Positions 1 to 9,183 of a DNA stretch of 38,190 nucleotides are shown piece after piece. Below the pieces are notes generated by a model. It was not told the origin of the DNA, did not search any database, and saw only the letters and a program-made list of their open reading frames with translations. The stretch is from Candidatus Zixiibacteriota bacterium (GTDB lineage: Bacteria > Zixibacteria > MSB-5A5 > GN15 > FEB-12), in the NCBI GenBank assembly GCA_022562075.1, contig JADFPZ010000004.1:1-38190 (forward strand), read 5' to 3'. The first letter of the stretch is position 1. Each line of letters begins with the position of its first letter. Both the position numbers and the translations under genes were made by a program.

Positions 1-2
1 TT

Positions 3-950
3 TTTATCTGTACTATAGTTGTCTGGGGAGCAGCTGAATTTGTGAACACTCCCATGACCTTAACCAGCCGAAAGATTAATCGAAATATCGTGCTAGATGG
101 TCATGCCCACACAATTGAATGGTATGGGGTAGACTCTGTATTGGTACCGGTTATTAGTGGAGACAATTTTGACAACGGCTCTACTAATATTCTCGTTAAG
201 AGTTTTAGAAACCGGCAGCATATTTTCTTTTTGTTTCAATGGCACGATAAAAGCAGGTCGTATAATCGCCAGCTCGTTAAAACTGACAGAGGCTGGATAG
301 AACAAAAATCCGACAGTTCAATTTTTGGAGAGTCTGTTTATTTTGAGGACCAGTTAGCGGTTTCTTTTCATAGGAGCAGTTCGGGCTGCCTGCAAAGCTG
401 TCACCTGGGTAACAGTAAGCAGGCAGGCAAACACTATACAAGTGGAGATACTGTGGACGTTTGGATTTGGAGAGCGCTTAGCACCAATCCGGTTGGTGAG
501 GCAGATGATGGCTGGTGGGCAGCAGCTGCCAATGATTCAAGCGGAGGGATCCGCTTTGATAACTCAGCTGGCGGTGGTTATGCCTCGAACTTAAATCATG
601 AATGGGACGAGCCTTATTTTTTGAGCTATCATCCGGCCTTCAGATACTGGATAGATATGAGATCAAAATATTTTATGCCGTATCGTCCCGGGCTGGACAT
701 TTTTGAAATCGGTGCGATTCAACCGGCTGTGGTAAATTTGCCGTTTATGGGAGACCGGGGAGATATCCGTGTCCGGGGAAACTGGGCCAACGGTGTCTGG
801 ACAGTAGAATTAATCAGGTCCTTAAATACTGGTTCACCTTTTGATATTGCTTTGATGGGAACTGTCTGGATGAATCTGGCGCCATTTGATAATAGTGAAA
901 AAATGCACAGTTATCATTTCAAGACGATAAAGCTTATTATTGAAAAATGA
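3..950 (+). CDS. Ethylbenzene dehydrogenase-related heme-binding domain protein, 5' end outside window
   Basis: The protein resembles the EB_dh/DOMON-like heme-binding domain found in the gamma subunit of ethylbenzene/DMSO-reductase-type enzymes and in related periplasmic cytochromes. Visible family hallmarks are an early 'LDG...EW' strand, a central 'FLFQWHDKS' strand, a D-Q-L-A-V-S-F segment, the Cys-rich G-C-L-Q-S-C-H motif (CX3CH, a possible variant heme attachment site), and 'DVWIWRA'. A GTG at 42 could be read as a start, but the frame stays open to the left edge and the residues before it (F-I-C-T-I-V-V-W-G-A-A-E) look like the hydrophobic core of a signal peptide, so the true start lies outside the window. 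It probably acts in the periplasm in electron transfer; no catalytic partner subunit is visible here. The gene converges on the vWA gene and a hairpin separates them. Confidence 0.72.
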   Translation, partial: FICTIVVWGAAEFVNTPMTLTSRKINRNIVLDGHAHTIEWYGVDSVLVPVISGDNFDNGSTNILVKSFRNRQHIFFLFQWHDKSRSYNRQLVKTDRGWIEQKSDSSIFGESVYFEDQLAVSFHRSSSGCLQSCHLGNSKQAGKHYTSGDTVDVWIWRALSTNPVGEADDGWWAAAANDSSGGIRFDNSAGGGYASNLNHEWDEPYFLSYHPAFRYWIDMRSKYFMPYRPGLDIFEIGAIQPAVVNLPFMGDRGDIRVRGNWANGVWTVELIRSLNTGSPFDIALMGTVWMNLAPFDNSEKMHSYHFKTIKLIIEK

Positions 951-970
951 CATAAATCTTATTTGAGAAA

Positions 971-994
971 AGGACCGGTTTTGATACCGGTCCT
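971..994 (-). terminator. Hairpin terminator between convergent genes
   Basis: A perfect 9-bp stem (AGGACCGGT / ACCGGTCCT) encloses a 6-nt loop. Read on the minus strand it is followed by TTTTCTC, which fits Rho-independent termination of the vWA gene ending at 1006. It lies between two converging genes and may also slow transcription from the left. Confidence 0.7.
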
Positions 995-1005
995 CTCATC
1001 ATGAA

Positions 1006-2931
1006 CTACTCTTGAAAATCATTACTGGCAAGTTCCTGTTTGAGCTGTCTGGCTTTGGTGACTAAGTTCATCAATTCCAGCACATCGTCCTGGCCGGTTT
1101 GATTGTAAACATCACCCGCCAGTGAAAGAACATCGTCCAAATCCGATCCTCTGGCCCAATAAGATTCACGCATTATTTCAGAAAATTCTGCAGCGGCCGC
1201 AGCCAGTTTGTAGTCAGGGCTCGAGAAAGCAAAGTTGCGGTCGAATATCTTGGTTTCGATCGGCCGGTTTATCTCTTCTACAAAACCTGTTTCCGGGTTT
1301 TTGTAACGAATATAGATTTTGCCAATCTGTTCTTTGTGGGCATCCTTATTGAACTTAATTTCGTACAGAGCCGTGACACTATGGCCGGAGCCGACTTCGC
1401 CGCCGTCTTCGTTATCATCGCGAAACTTGTTGTCCTCTACGTCGCGGTTCTCGTAACCCAAGAGACGATAGCTGCGGACAACTTCAGGATCAAAATCTAC
1501 CTGAATTTTAACGTCACGGGCAATTACCTGCAGTGCACCTGTGAGGTTATCGGTGAAGACTCTTCTGGCTTCGGCGATATCATCGACATAAGCATAATAG
1601 CCATTGCCTTTGTTACCGAGTTTCTCCATCAGTACGTCATTATAGTTGCCCATGCCAAAGCCAATGGCGGAAAGAGTGATACCCCGGTCGGCCTGTTTTT
1701 TGATTCGTTTGAGCAGTTCATCCGCTCCTGTAATGCCAACATTGGCAACGCCGTCGGAACAAAGGATAATGCGGTTTATTTTGTTTTTGTCGAAACAGCG
1801 CGATGACATTTCATAGGCTAATCTCAAACCGGCATCGCAATTGGTAGAGCCAGCCGACTGCAGTTTTTCTATCGCCGATAGGATTCTTTCTCTGTTTGCA
1901 ATTGAGGTTGGCTGCAAATGTACTCTGCCGGTTGAGCCGTAGGTGACTATCCCAACTCTGTCATTGCGATTTAGTTTGTTGACTAACAGCCTTAGCGCTT
2001 TTTTGACAAGCCCAAGTCTGTTTTCGCGCGACATAGAACCGGAGATATCAATGACAAAGACAAGATTAGCAGGTTTGCGGTTCTCTTCGCTTATTTTTTT
2101 GCCTTTGATACCTATGCGGAGCATCTGGCTGTTCTGACCAAACGGCGACCGCGAGCCCTCGAGATAAACGGCAAAAGTTTCTTCTTCAGGCGCCTTATAA
2201 TTGTAACTAAAGTGGTTGACAAATTCTTCGGTTCTGACGGCATCTTTCTCGGGCAGGTTGCCCCGCTCCAGATAAGCGCGCGCCAGAATGTAGGAAGCGT
2301 CGTCGATATCAACTGCAAAAGTAGAAAAGTGGTCGTCTTCGGTATCGACAAACGGATTAACGCCGTAGTTTTCAAAAAACATAGCGTCATAAGGCTTGCC
2401 GTTGACAATAGCAGTGCCGCCATGAGCGGGCGGGAAGGGGAGACCTCTTTCAAACTGTAAACTTGGAGCCGAAATATATATATTTGATTTTCGCGACAAG
2501 AGCCCAGCTCCTACAATAATAGCACCTTGGTTGGATGTTTCGAACTTATCCATGAGGTCTGCTTCAGCTGAAACTACAATTTTCTCTTCTAATTCTTTGG
2601 AATTCAAGGTAAGAGCAGTTTGAATTTCGTTAGTTGAAGCAGCAGTCACTACGACTTTTCTTAGTTCAAGTGTTTGAAAACCAATACTTGAAATTCGAAG
2701 GGTGTAGTTTCCCGGCGGAACTTCTTTAATTAGAAAATTACCTAAAGAATCGGTGACCGCTCCTCGGTTTGTGCCGACGACCAAAACTGTGGCCCCTGCG
2801 ATGGGCAGGTTGGTCTGGCTGTCTACGACCGTTCCGGAAATTTGTCCGGTCGCTTCTGCCATTATAATAGCGGCGGCTATCAGGGAGAATACGGCAAGAA
2901 TAGCCAGGGTTAATTTGATGTTGTGGCGCAT
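1006..2931 (-). CDS. YfbK-like von Willebrand factor A domain protein with carboxypeptidase-regulatory-like domain
   Basis: This 641-residue exported protein begins with a signal peptide (about 1-27), followed by a CarboxypepD_reg-like beta-sandwich (about 31-118; G-T-V-V-D-S...I-A-G-A-T-V-L-V). A YfbK-type N-terminal vWA-associated region follows (about 200-265; 'TEEFVNHFSYNY'), then a vWA domain with an intact MIDAS: D295-x-S297-x-S299, T363, and D393 in C-S-D-G. The last ~170 residues match the DUF3520 region typical of YfbK. vWA domains with MIDAS bind ligands through a divalent metal; the exact role of YfbK proteins is unsettled, so function here is inferred as surface or periplasmic adhesion/assembly. 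The ATG start is supported by an AGGAGG ribosome binding site just upstream. It is transcribed alone and convergent with the left-edge gene. Confidence 0.88.
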   Translation of the reverse strand: MRHNIKLTLAILAVFSLIAAAIIMAEATGQISGTVVDSQTNLPIAGATVLVVGTNRGAVTDSLGNFLIKEVPPGNYTLRISSIGFQTLELRKVVVTAASTNEIQTALTLNSKELEEKIVVSAEADLMDKFETSNQGAIIVGAGLLSRKSNIYISAPSLQFERGLPFPPAHGGTAIVNGKPYDAMFFENYGVNPFVDTEDDHFSTFAVDIDDASYILARAYLERGNLPEKDAVRTEEFVNHFSYNYKAPEEETFAVYLEGSRSPFGQNSQMLRIGIKGKKISEENRKPANLVFVIDISGSMSRENRLGLVKKALRLLVNKLNRNDRVGIVTYGSTGRVHLQPTSIANRERILSAIEKLQSAGSTNCDAGLRLAYEMSSRCFDKNKINRIILCSDGVANVGITGADELLKRIKKQADRGITLSAIGFGMGNYNDVLMEKLGNKGNGYYAYVDDIAEARRVFTDNLTGALQVIARDVKIQVDFDPEVVRSYRLLGYENRDVEDNKFRDDNEDGGEVGSGHSVTALYEIKFNKDAHKEQIGKIYIRYKNPETGFVEEINRPIETKIFDRNFAFSSPDYKLAAAAAEFSEIMRESYWARGSDLDDVLSLAGDVYNQTGQDDVLELMNLVTKARQLKQELASNDFQE

Positions 2932-3060
2932 AATCCACCTCCTGCGAAAGATTAAAGTTTTGTACTTCTGAGGGGATTACAACCAACAGACGGCTTTCTT
3001 CCATTGGATGCGCAAAAAATAAAATTTATTTTATGATGAAAAATCAGGAAAGCGCAGGAT

Positions 3061-4497
3061 TTAAGGGAAAATACCCAGCTCTTTATAAGAAACTGCTATT
3101 TTATCAATAGAATTCATGAAAGCAGCAGTTCTTAAATCGACTTTATTTATTCTGGCAGATTCATGTATCTGATTGTAGGCCTGAATCATAGTTTCTTCAA
3201 GTCCCGATCTTACCAGATCCAGTTCATCGGCTCCGGTGGCAACTTTGCTGATAAGAGATTGTTCGAATTTTTTTCCGGTGATACTTTCAACAGATTTCAA
3301 AATGTTCGTGATCATTGACTGGTCAAATCTTTTTTCCATCCGTCCAAAACGTACGTGGGACAAGTTTTTTATCCACTCGAAATAAGAGACAGTAACACCG
3401 CCGGCGTTTAAGAACATGTCCGGTAAAATATAAACTCCTCTTTCAAGTAGAATTTCGCTGGCAGTAGCGGTGGTTGGGCCGTTGGCCGCTTCTGCAACGA
3501 TTTTTGCCTTAATATTCGGTGCATTGATTCGGGTAATCTGGTTTTCTAATGCTGCTGGCACCAAAATGTCACAATCGAATTCAAGCGCCTGACTCGGATC
3601 TTCATACCCTTCGGCTCTGGGAAAGCCCTGCGTCTTGCCAGTCTCCTGACGGTAGGCCATAAGTTTTTCGATGTCAATGCCGTTTGAATCATAAAGTGAG
3701 CCGTCGTATTCGGCAATGCCGACTATTATTGCCCCGGCTTCCTGCAAGAATTTGGCGCTATGATATCCGACATTTCCCAGTCCCTGTACTACCACTCGCT
3801 TGCCATCAATACCATTGGACAGTCCCAGCTTTTTCATCTCTGCAGTATGCTGACAGGCTTCGCGTATTCCGTAAAAGACTCCCAGGCCGGTTGCTTCGGT
3901 TCTGCCCCGAACACCGCCCTGGGATACAGGCTTGCCGGTAACACAGCCGTAAGCGTTCATGTCATCCCCTTTCATAGCCAGATAAGTATCTAAGATCCAG
4001 GCCATTTCTTTTTGGCCGGTGCCGTAGTCAGGGGCGGGAACATCTATAGATGGTCCGATAAAATTTTTCTTAATCAGTTCATAAGCATAACGCCTGGTGA
4101 GTCTCTGCAGCTCCGGTTCTGAATACTTGTGGCGGGCAATTTTTACGCCGCCTTTTGAGCCTCCGAAAGGAACATCTACTATGGCGCATTTATAAGACAT
4201 CAGCGCCGCCAGCGCCATAACTTCGTCTTCAGTTACATTGGCGGCAAAGCGAATGCCTCCCTTGCCGGGAAGTTTATGATGGCTGTGCTCGGCCCGCCAG
4301 GCTTCGACAACCTCTATTTCACCATTATCCAGCTGCACCGGAAATTTCATGTGATAGACGCTGTTGCAGGCTTTTATCTGTTTGAGAAGACCTTCGGGGT
4401 GTTTGGTAAGAGTGGCGGCTTTATCAAAATTCTTGTTTACCTGTTCAAGGAAACTTGGCTCTTGAAAAGATGTCTGTGGTTCGGCTACAGTTGTCAT
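3061..4497 (-). CDS. Glutamate dehydrogenase (Glu/Leu/Phe/Val dehydrogenase family)
   Basis: NAD(P)-dependent oxidative deamination of glutamate to 2-oxoglutarate and ammonium, or the reverse, in the cytoplasm. Numbering from the ATG at 4497 (478 aa), the dimerisation/catalytic domain shows 'LPGKGGIRF' (77-84), the catalytic-lysine segment 'YKCAIVDVPFGGSKGG' (K103, K115) and the conserved Asp in 'IDVPAPDYGTG' (D152). The Rossmann domain has the G-L-G-N-V-G dinucleotide loop (239-244). Length is normal for hexameric bacterial GDHs of the GudB/RocG type. The frame also allows a TTG four codons earlier (4509), but that has no ribosome site at workable distance, so the ATG is preferred. Coenzyme specificity cannot be decided by eye; a leucine or phenylalanine dehydrogenase is less likely because of the length. 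No partner gene is nearby. Confidence 0.93.
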   Translation of the reverse strand: MTTVAEPQTSFQEPSFLEQVNKNFDKAATLTKHPEGLLKQIKACNSVYHMKFPVQLDNGEIEVVEAWRAEHSHHKLPGKGGIRFAANVTEDEVMALAALMSYKCAIVDVPFGGSKGGVKIARHKYSEPELQRLTRRYAYELIKKNFIGPSIDVPAPDYGTGQKEMAWILDTYLAMKGDDMNAYGCVTGKPVSQGGVRGRTEATGLGVFYGIREACQHTAEMKKLGLSNGIDGKRVVVQGLGNVGYHSAKFLQEAGAIIVGIAEYDGSLYDSNGIDIEKLMAYRQETGKTQGFPRAEGYEDPSQALEFDCDILVPAALENQITRINAPNIKAKIVAEAANGPTTATASEILLERGVYILPDMFLNAGGVTVSYFEWIKNLSHVRFGRMEKRFDQSMITNILKSVESITGKKFEQSLISKVATGADELDLVRSGLEETMIQAYNQIHESARINKVDLRTAAFMNSIDKIAVSYKELGIFP

Positions 4498-4648
4498 AAT
4501 TTTTCCCAACTTCAGGGGACAAACATATGTATGCTTATCGGTAAAACAAAGAGATAAATGACGAAAGATTAGAGAAAGTCAGGCTTTTGGCGCTGCGATA
4601 GCAGGAAGCAAGAACACAGGTATTGCAAGGCTTTTGAGAGACAGGGTT

Positions 4649-7600
4649 TTACTGCTCCAGCCTCGGTTCTGCTGAAAGAGAGTTTTCAGATAATCCCAGC
4701 AGAGAGCGGATTTTGGCCGTTATTTCAATAGCATAAGAGAATACCAGCGGCGTCAACAGCAAGGTTATGACTGATGACAGAGCCAGCCCGCCGATTACGA
4801 CTGCTCCCAGGCCGCGGTATAATTCCGACCCCGCTCCCGGCATAAGTACCAGGGGCAGCATGCCAAAGGCTGAAGTGGCTGTTGACATAAATATCGGGCG
4901 GACCCGGACTCTCACAGATTCTTTTACAGCTTCTCTTTGATCCTGCCCTTTCCGAATAAGGTGCAGGGCGTGGTAGACTATCAGAATTGAGTTGTTTATA
5001 ACAGTACCGACTAATATCACAAAGCCCAGCATTGTCAAAATATCCAGCTGCAAGTTAGAATCAAACAGCTGCACAATCCGAAGACCCAATACACCGCCGA
5101 AAGTGGCCAGTGGTACGGTGACCATGATTACCAGGGGATAAGTAAACGATTGAAACAGCGCCGCCAAAAGCAGATAGGTCAAAAGTATGGCTAATAAGAA
5201 ATCGGTAACGAGTTCACTTCTGAGTTTTGATAAATCGTCGGCAGTCCCGGCCAGCTTAATATCATACAAACCGCCAATCTGGCCTTCTTCTCTGAGGGGG
5301 TCAATAATCTGTGTTCGTACCGAGGCGATGGCGTCTTCTAAAGCAATATTATCGGGCAGAGTAGATTCGATTGAAACCGCTCTTTGTTTTTCTCTATGAT
5401 TTATCTGTACCGGCCCCTGATGCATCTCTATTCTTGAAACATCGCCGACAGTTATTACTCTACCGCCGGAAGTAGCCAGCGGTAATTGTGCTATATCCTG
5501 GGTATGGCGGGTCCAACTGTCGTCCCCTTTTAATATCAGATCAAGTTCGCGTCCCTGATGGTAGTACTCGCTTACTCTGGCGCCATCAACCAGCGCATTT
5601 ACCGCCTGCCCGATTTCACTGGCGCTAAAGCCGGCATCGGCAGCGCGTACCCGGTCGGGGTATATCCTTACTTCCGGATTTCCTAAATCCAAGCCCGGTA
5701 TTGGCCGTGATTGTGCGCCCGGCACAACCTGCCCCATTTTCCTGAAAACCTGACCTGCAATAGCCAGAACTTTATTTAAGTCCGGTCCGGTGACATCAAG
5801 ACGGATAGAGCGGGTACCGGCAAAACCACGCGAGAAAAGTGACCTCTGGTTAGCAAATCCATAAGTGCCCGGAATTGAAAAAATAGCTTTGTTGGCAACC
5901 GGCACAAGTTCTGAGCCTTTGCTTTCATCTCTGGACCTCAGGCCCATAAAGGCCATGTTGGAAAGAGCAACGTAAAAGAAATTATCGATACCGCCTCCCG
6001 GCAGATCCTCAGCTTCAGCAGCATCTGTTTCCCAGAGATATTTCAGGTTAGATTCAATATTTTTTCCGATTTCTGTCATTTCATCCATATTATATCCTGG
6101 AGGAGGGATAATGACTCCAAAGACAAAATTCTGGTTGCCATTGGGGAGATATTCCGCCGGGGGCAGCAAAAGCCAGGAAAGCCCCAGTGAAAAGAATATG
6201 ATACCTGAAGTTGTTAGCAGTCGTCGCATCGGCGCGGCGTTGATGAAATCAACAAACCCGGCAATTTTATTGGCCAGCCGGCCAAGTCTGGTCTGGTTGG
6301 GGTCTTTGCTTTTCATGCTATCGGCAATTTTTAAAAATCTCGACGAAAACGACGGAATCACAGTCATTGAAACGACCAGCGAAACAGTAATGGCACTGCA
6401 GAGAGCAATGGCAATATCACGGAAAAGCTGACCGGCACGCTCCTCGATAAACAGCACCGGCAGGAAAACAGCAACAGTTGTAACAGTTGAAGCGAATATG
6501 GCTCCCCAGACTTCGGTGGTGCCATCGAGCGCCGCCTGCCAGCGGTTTTTACCCATTTGCATATGCCGGTAAATATTTTCAAGCACTACAATGGCGGCAT
6601 CGACCACCAAACCTACCGCAAAGGCCATCCCTGCCAGAGAAATGACATTGATTGTCCTGCCGAACAAGGCCATTGTCAAAAATGTAGTAATAATTGAAAT
6701 CGGTATTGAGATAGCTACTACCATAATCGAACTCAAAGAGCGCAAAAACAGAAAGAGAACAAGAATAGCTAAAAAGCCGCCGAGAAAGATATTGGTGAAG
6801 ACTAAGTCGATAGCCGAGTTGATGTAAACAGATTCGCGGTATACGTTTTCAATCCTGAGTCCTCTCGGCTCCATGATTTCTTTGTTGATGAGTTCCATTT
6901 CTTCAATGAGGCCGCTTAGCACTTCCAGAACATTGGCACCGACCTGACGCTGAGCATTGAAGGCCATTGATGGTTTACCCAGATGCCGTACCAAAGCTCT
7001 CGGTTTTTCGTAAGCAAGTGTTACGGTGGCGATATCGCCGACTCTGATAGGCACGTCATTGCGAACGGTGATTACAGTTTGCTCGACATCTTCAACGCTG
7101 TCATAACGGGAAATAGTTCTGACAACATAGCGGCGCTTGCCTTCGCTAAAGTCTCCCGCAGATATATCTCTGTTTTCTGCTCTCAGGGCACTCTGCAGCT
7201 GCGATATGGTAATGCCGGATGAGGCCAGCTGTCCCGGATCAAAGGTAACATGAAGTTCCCGCTCCAGTCCGCCAAACAGGTTTATCCGCGACACCCCGAC
7301 GACTCTTTCCAGGCGCGGTTTAACCAGATCATCAATCATGCTGTAGAGTTGGGGGACATAGACGCTGTCGCTCTCGGATTTAATTACGAACCAGGCTACT
7401 GCACCTTCGAACCTGCCTGAGGAGCTTATAATCGGCTGGTCAGCATTCTGCGGATAAGATGGCACTTCGTTGAGCTTATTGGTAACTCTTACCAGTGCTG
7501 CTGAAATATCTGTGCCGACCGGGAATTCCATGGTTACGACGCCGTTGCCGTCGCTTGATTCGGAATTCATCTGCAGCACACCCTCAATAGATTTGAGGTA

Positions 7601-7807
7601 TTCTTCCTGCTTGTTGATAATTTCCTTTTCGATTTCTTCAGGGGAGGCACCGGACCAGTTAGATGTGACCGTTATAATCGGGCGTTCAACTTCGGGCGTA
7701 AGCTGTACCGGCACTTTACTCAGCGCCACAAATCCAGCCAGAACAGCTATGAGTACTCCGACAATAACTGTTACAGGATATTTGATAGAAGAATTAATTA
7801 AGCTCAT
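4649..7807 (-). CDS. RND efflux transporter permease subunit (AcrB/HAE1-like)
   Basis: Inner-membrane proton-driven pump protein of 1052 residues, the standard RND length. The sequence has the duplicated layout: N-terminal helix ('YPVTVIVGVLIAVLAG'), a large periplasmic porter region, a block of helices from about residue 335, a second periplasmic region and C-terminal helices. TM4 reads 'GLVVDAAIVVLEN', with one Asp (D403) kept and the second Asp of AcrB's DD pair replaced by Ala. The TM10 segment 'GTVINNSILIV' has Asn where AcrB has Lys. Both substitutions occur in other RND branches, so the pump may still be active. It lies 23 bp downstream of the adaptor gene in one operon. Substrate unknown; no TolC-type outer-membrane gene is present next to it. 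Confidence 0.93.
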   Translation of the reverse strand: MSLINSSIKYPVTVIVGVLIAVLAGFVALSKVPVQLTPEVERPIITVTSNWSGASPEEIEKEIINKQEEYLKSIEGVLQMNSESSDGNGVVTMEFPVGTDISAALVRVTNKLNEVPSYPQNADQPIISSSGRFEGAVAWFVIKSESDSVYVPQLYSMIDDLVKPRLERVVGVSRINLFGGLERELHVTFDPGQLASSGITISQLQSALRAENRDISAGDFSEGKRRYVVRTISRYDSVEDVEQTVITVRNDVPIRVGDIATVTLAYEKPRALVRHLGKPSMAFNAQRQVGANVLEVLSGLIEEMELINKEIMEPRGLRIENVYRESVYINSAIDLVFTNIFLGGFLAILVLFLFLRSLSSIMVVAISIPISIITTFLTMALFGRTINVISLAGMAFAVGLVVDAAIVVLENIYRHMQMGKNRWQAALDGTTEVWGAIFASTVTTVAVFLPVLFIEERAGQLFRDIAIALCSAITVSLVVSMTVIPSFSSRFLKIADSMKSKDPNQTRLGRLANKIAGFVDFINAAPMRRLLTTSGIIFFSLGLSWLLLPPAEYLPNGNQNFVFGVIIPPPGYNMDEMTEIGKNIESNLKYLWETDAAEAEDLPGGGIDNFFYVALSNMAFMGLRSRDESKGSELVPVANKAIFSIPGTYGFANQRSLFSRGFAGTRSIRLDVTGPDLNKVLAIAGQVFRKMGQVVPGAQSRPIPGLDLGNPEVRIYPDRVRAADAGFSASEIGQAVNALVDGARVSEYYHQGRELDLILKGDDSWTRHTQDIAQLPLATSGGRVITVGDVSRIEMHQGPVQINHREKQRAVSIESTLPDNIALEDAIASVRTQIIDPLREEGQIGGLYDIKLAGTADDLSKLRSELVTDFLLAILLTYLLLAALFQSFTYPLVIMVTVPLATFGGVLGLRIVQLFDSNLQLDILTMLGFVILVGTVINNSILIVYHALHLIRKGQDQREAVKESVRVRVRPIFMSTATSAFGMLPLVLMPGAGSELYRGLGAVVIGGLALSSVITLLLTPLVFSYAIEITAKIRSLLGLSENSLSAEPRLEQ

Positions 7808-7830
7808 CTAATTAGTTTCCGGATATGAAA

Positions 7831-8937
7831 TTATGAATCGTCTTCTTGCTGTCCGTTTTCAGGTGCAGATTGTGGCGGGGGACCATCGGAAGTCTTTACC
7901 GGGCTTCCGGGGAAAATTCTTTCATTGCCTCTGACTACTACCGTCATGCCCTCGGTCAAGCCGGGGCCTTCTACTGCAATTTTTTGTCCCTTGGTCGACG
8001 ATGTTGAGACAGAAATAGAGGCTGCTTTTCCCTCGTTGATGGTATATATCATAGTTTGATTTCCCTGCCTGACGATGGCATCTTTGGAAACAGCCAGACT
8101 TGAAAATGTTTTGTTAAGCGAAAGGGTGGCACGTACCAGCATGCCGGCACCAAGGCGCCCCTGGCTGTTGTCTACAGCTACAATAACCGGAAAAGTGTGT
8201 GTTGCCGAAGTAGCATTCGGAGCTATGCCTGTAACAATTCCTGTCATTGGAGTGCTTTCTTTGGCTGAAGTATAAATTGTAACCTGGGTTCCAGTCCGCA
8301 GGTGCCCAAAATATCGCTCTGGCAGGTCAAGGTTGATCTTAATCTTAGAAAGTTGGGTCATCTCAAAAACAGGTGAGCCTTCTTCGACCCATTCCCCAAC
8401 TGCAGTCAGCTGGTTGCCGGTGTAACCGGAAAACGGCGCCCGTATAGTGCAGTCGGCCAGGTCATGCGCCAGTCTCTCTTGTTCTGATTGTAACTGATTA
8501 TATTTTTCGTTGGCGATAGCGGCCATCGCCCGGGCGGAGTCAATTGCCAAATCAGAAAGCATTTTTTTGATATACAGGTCTTCCGCTCTTTTTGCTATTT
8601 TTGTAACCAGTGCCGCCCGTATTTTGGCCTGGTTAGCTTCGGCAGTCTTGGCTTTGTACGAAAGCGCTATTCGGGTGGTATCAAGCTGCACCAGAGCGTC
8701 CCCTTTACTCAGACGGTTACCTTCGAGCGCACTTATTGAAACTACCTGTGCCGATACTTTTGAAACCACTCTGCTTTGAAAGAGAGCTTCAGTTCTGCCG
8801 ACCAGAGTTATCTGGTCATGGAAATCAAGCCGTTCTACCTTTTCGGTGACTACCAGGGTTGGAGGCATTTGCTGGGCAGAGGCAATAGACTGAAAAACGA
8901 GCAAGGCAATTGATATTGTGAAGCGCAATTTATTCAT
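7831..8937 (-). CDS. RND efflux periplasmic adaptor subunit (HlyD/MFP family)
   Basis: First gene of the two-gene RND operon. The 368-residue product has a signal peptide (about 1-22, ending A-S-A-Q), then the adaptor architecture: a lipoyl-like half ('VVSKVSAQVVSISALEGNRLSKGDALVQLD', about 58-87), an alpha-helical hairpin rich in Ala/Lys/Glu (about 95-158), the returning lipoyl half ('CTIRAPFSGYTG'), a beta-barrel domain and a membrane-proximal end with a short acidic, Gln-rich tail. It lacks a lipobox Cys after the signal, so it is probably soluble or anchored by its signal. The adaptor joins the permease to an outer-membrane channel. A palindrome 57 bp upstream (8994-9009) could be an operator. 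Confidence 0.9.
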   Translation of the reverse strand: MNKLRFTISIALLVFQSIASAQQMPPTLVVTEKVERLDFHDQITLVGRTEALFQSRVVSKVSAQVVSISALEGNRLSKGDALVQLDTTRIALSYKAKTAEANQAKIRAALVTKIAKRAEDLYIKKMLSDLAIDSARAMAAIANEKYNQLQSEQERLAHDLADCTIRAPFSGYTGNQLTAVGEWVEEGSPVFEMTQLSKIKINLDLPERYFGHLRTGTQVTIYTSAKESTPMTGIVTGIAPNATSATHTFPVIVAVDNSQGRLGAGMLVRATLSLNKTFSSLAVSKDAIVRQGNQTMIYTINEGKAASISVSTSSTKGQKIAVEGPGLTEGMTVVVRGNERIFPGSPVKTSDGPPPQSAPENGQQEDDS

Positions 8938-8993
8938 TTATTCAAAATCCCTTTTACTTTCTGAAACCCTATTAATATGAATCGGCATTAAAT

Positions 8994-9009
8994 GTTTAAA
9001 CGCTTAAAC
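8994..9009. promoter_or_regulatory. Palindrome upstream of RND operon, possible operator
   Basis: GTTTAA-N4-TTAAAC, a perfect 6-bp-arm dyad, lies 57 bp upstream of the adaptor start codon in the divergent intergenic region. The position suits a repressor site of the kind that controls many RND operons, but no regulator gene is adjacent and the AT-rich arms could arise by chance. Confidence 0.3.
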
Positions 9010-9070
9010 TGTCAAATTGTTTTCAATATACTACTTTTTCAGGCATATTGGGTATCACAGAATTAAGTAT

Positions 9071-9104
9071 AATTCCTAAGATGCTAAAAATCTCTTTAGG
9101 AATT
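9071..9104. promoter_or_regulatory. Inverted repeat in divergent intergenic region
   Basis: Perfect 9-bp arms (AATTCCTAA at 9071-9079 and TTAGGAATT at 9096-9104) are separated by 16 nt, 80 bp before the plus-strand start at 9184. It could be an operator or a leader hairpin; there is no T-tract on the plus side, so it is not a convincing terminator. Confidence 0.3.
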
Positions 9105-9171
9105 GCAACTACTGGCGGTTTGAAGGGTTCAATAATCTTACTGGACATATTTGGCTAAATATTGCATTTGC

Positions 9172-9177
9172 AGAGGA
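9172..9177 (+). promoter_or_regulatory. Ribosome binding site fixing the start at 9184
   Basis: AGAGGA sits 6 nt before the ATG at 9184 and supports that start over the in-frame TTG at 9151, whose extra eleven residues do not resemble a signal-peptide beginning. Confidence 0.65.
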
Positions 9178-9183
9178 ATCGAG

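Noticed and set aside
42-44. GTG as the start codon of the left-edge gene
   Set aside because: The frame is open to the window edge and the residues before it are a hydrophobic signal-like stretch; the GTG is probably internal.
1336-1806. 156-residue open frame antisense to the vWA protein
   Set aside because: It is the complement of the vWA/DUF3520 coding region, which has clear motifs and its own ribosome site.
3010-3040. AT-rich self-complementary stretch downstream of the glutamate dehydrogenase gene
   Set aside because: Only A-T pairs with a very short loop; too weak to call a terminator.
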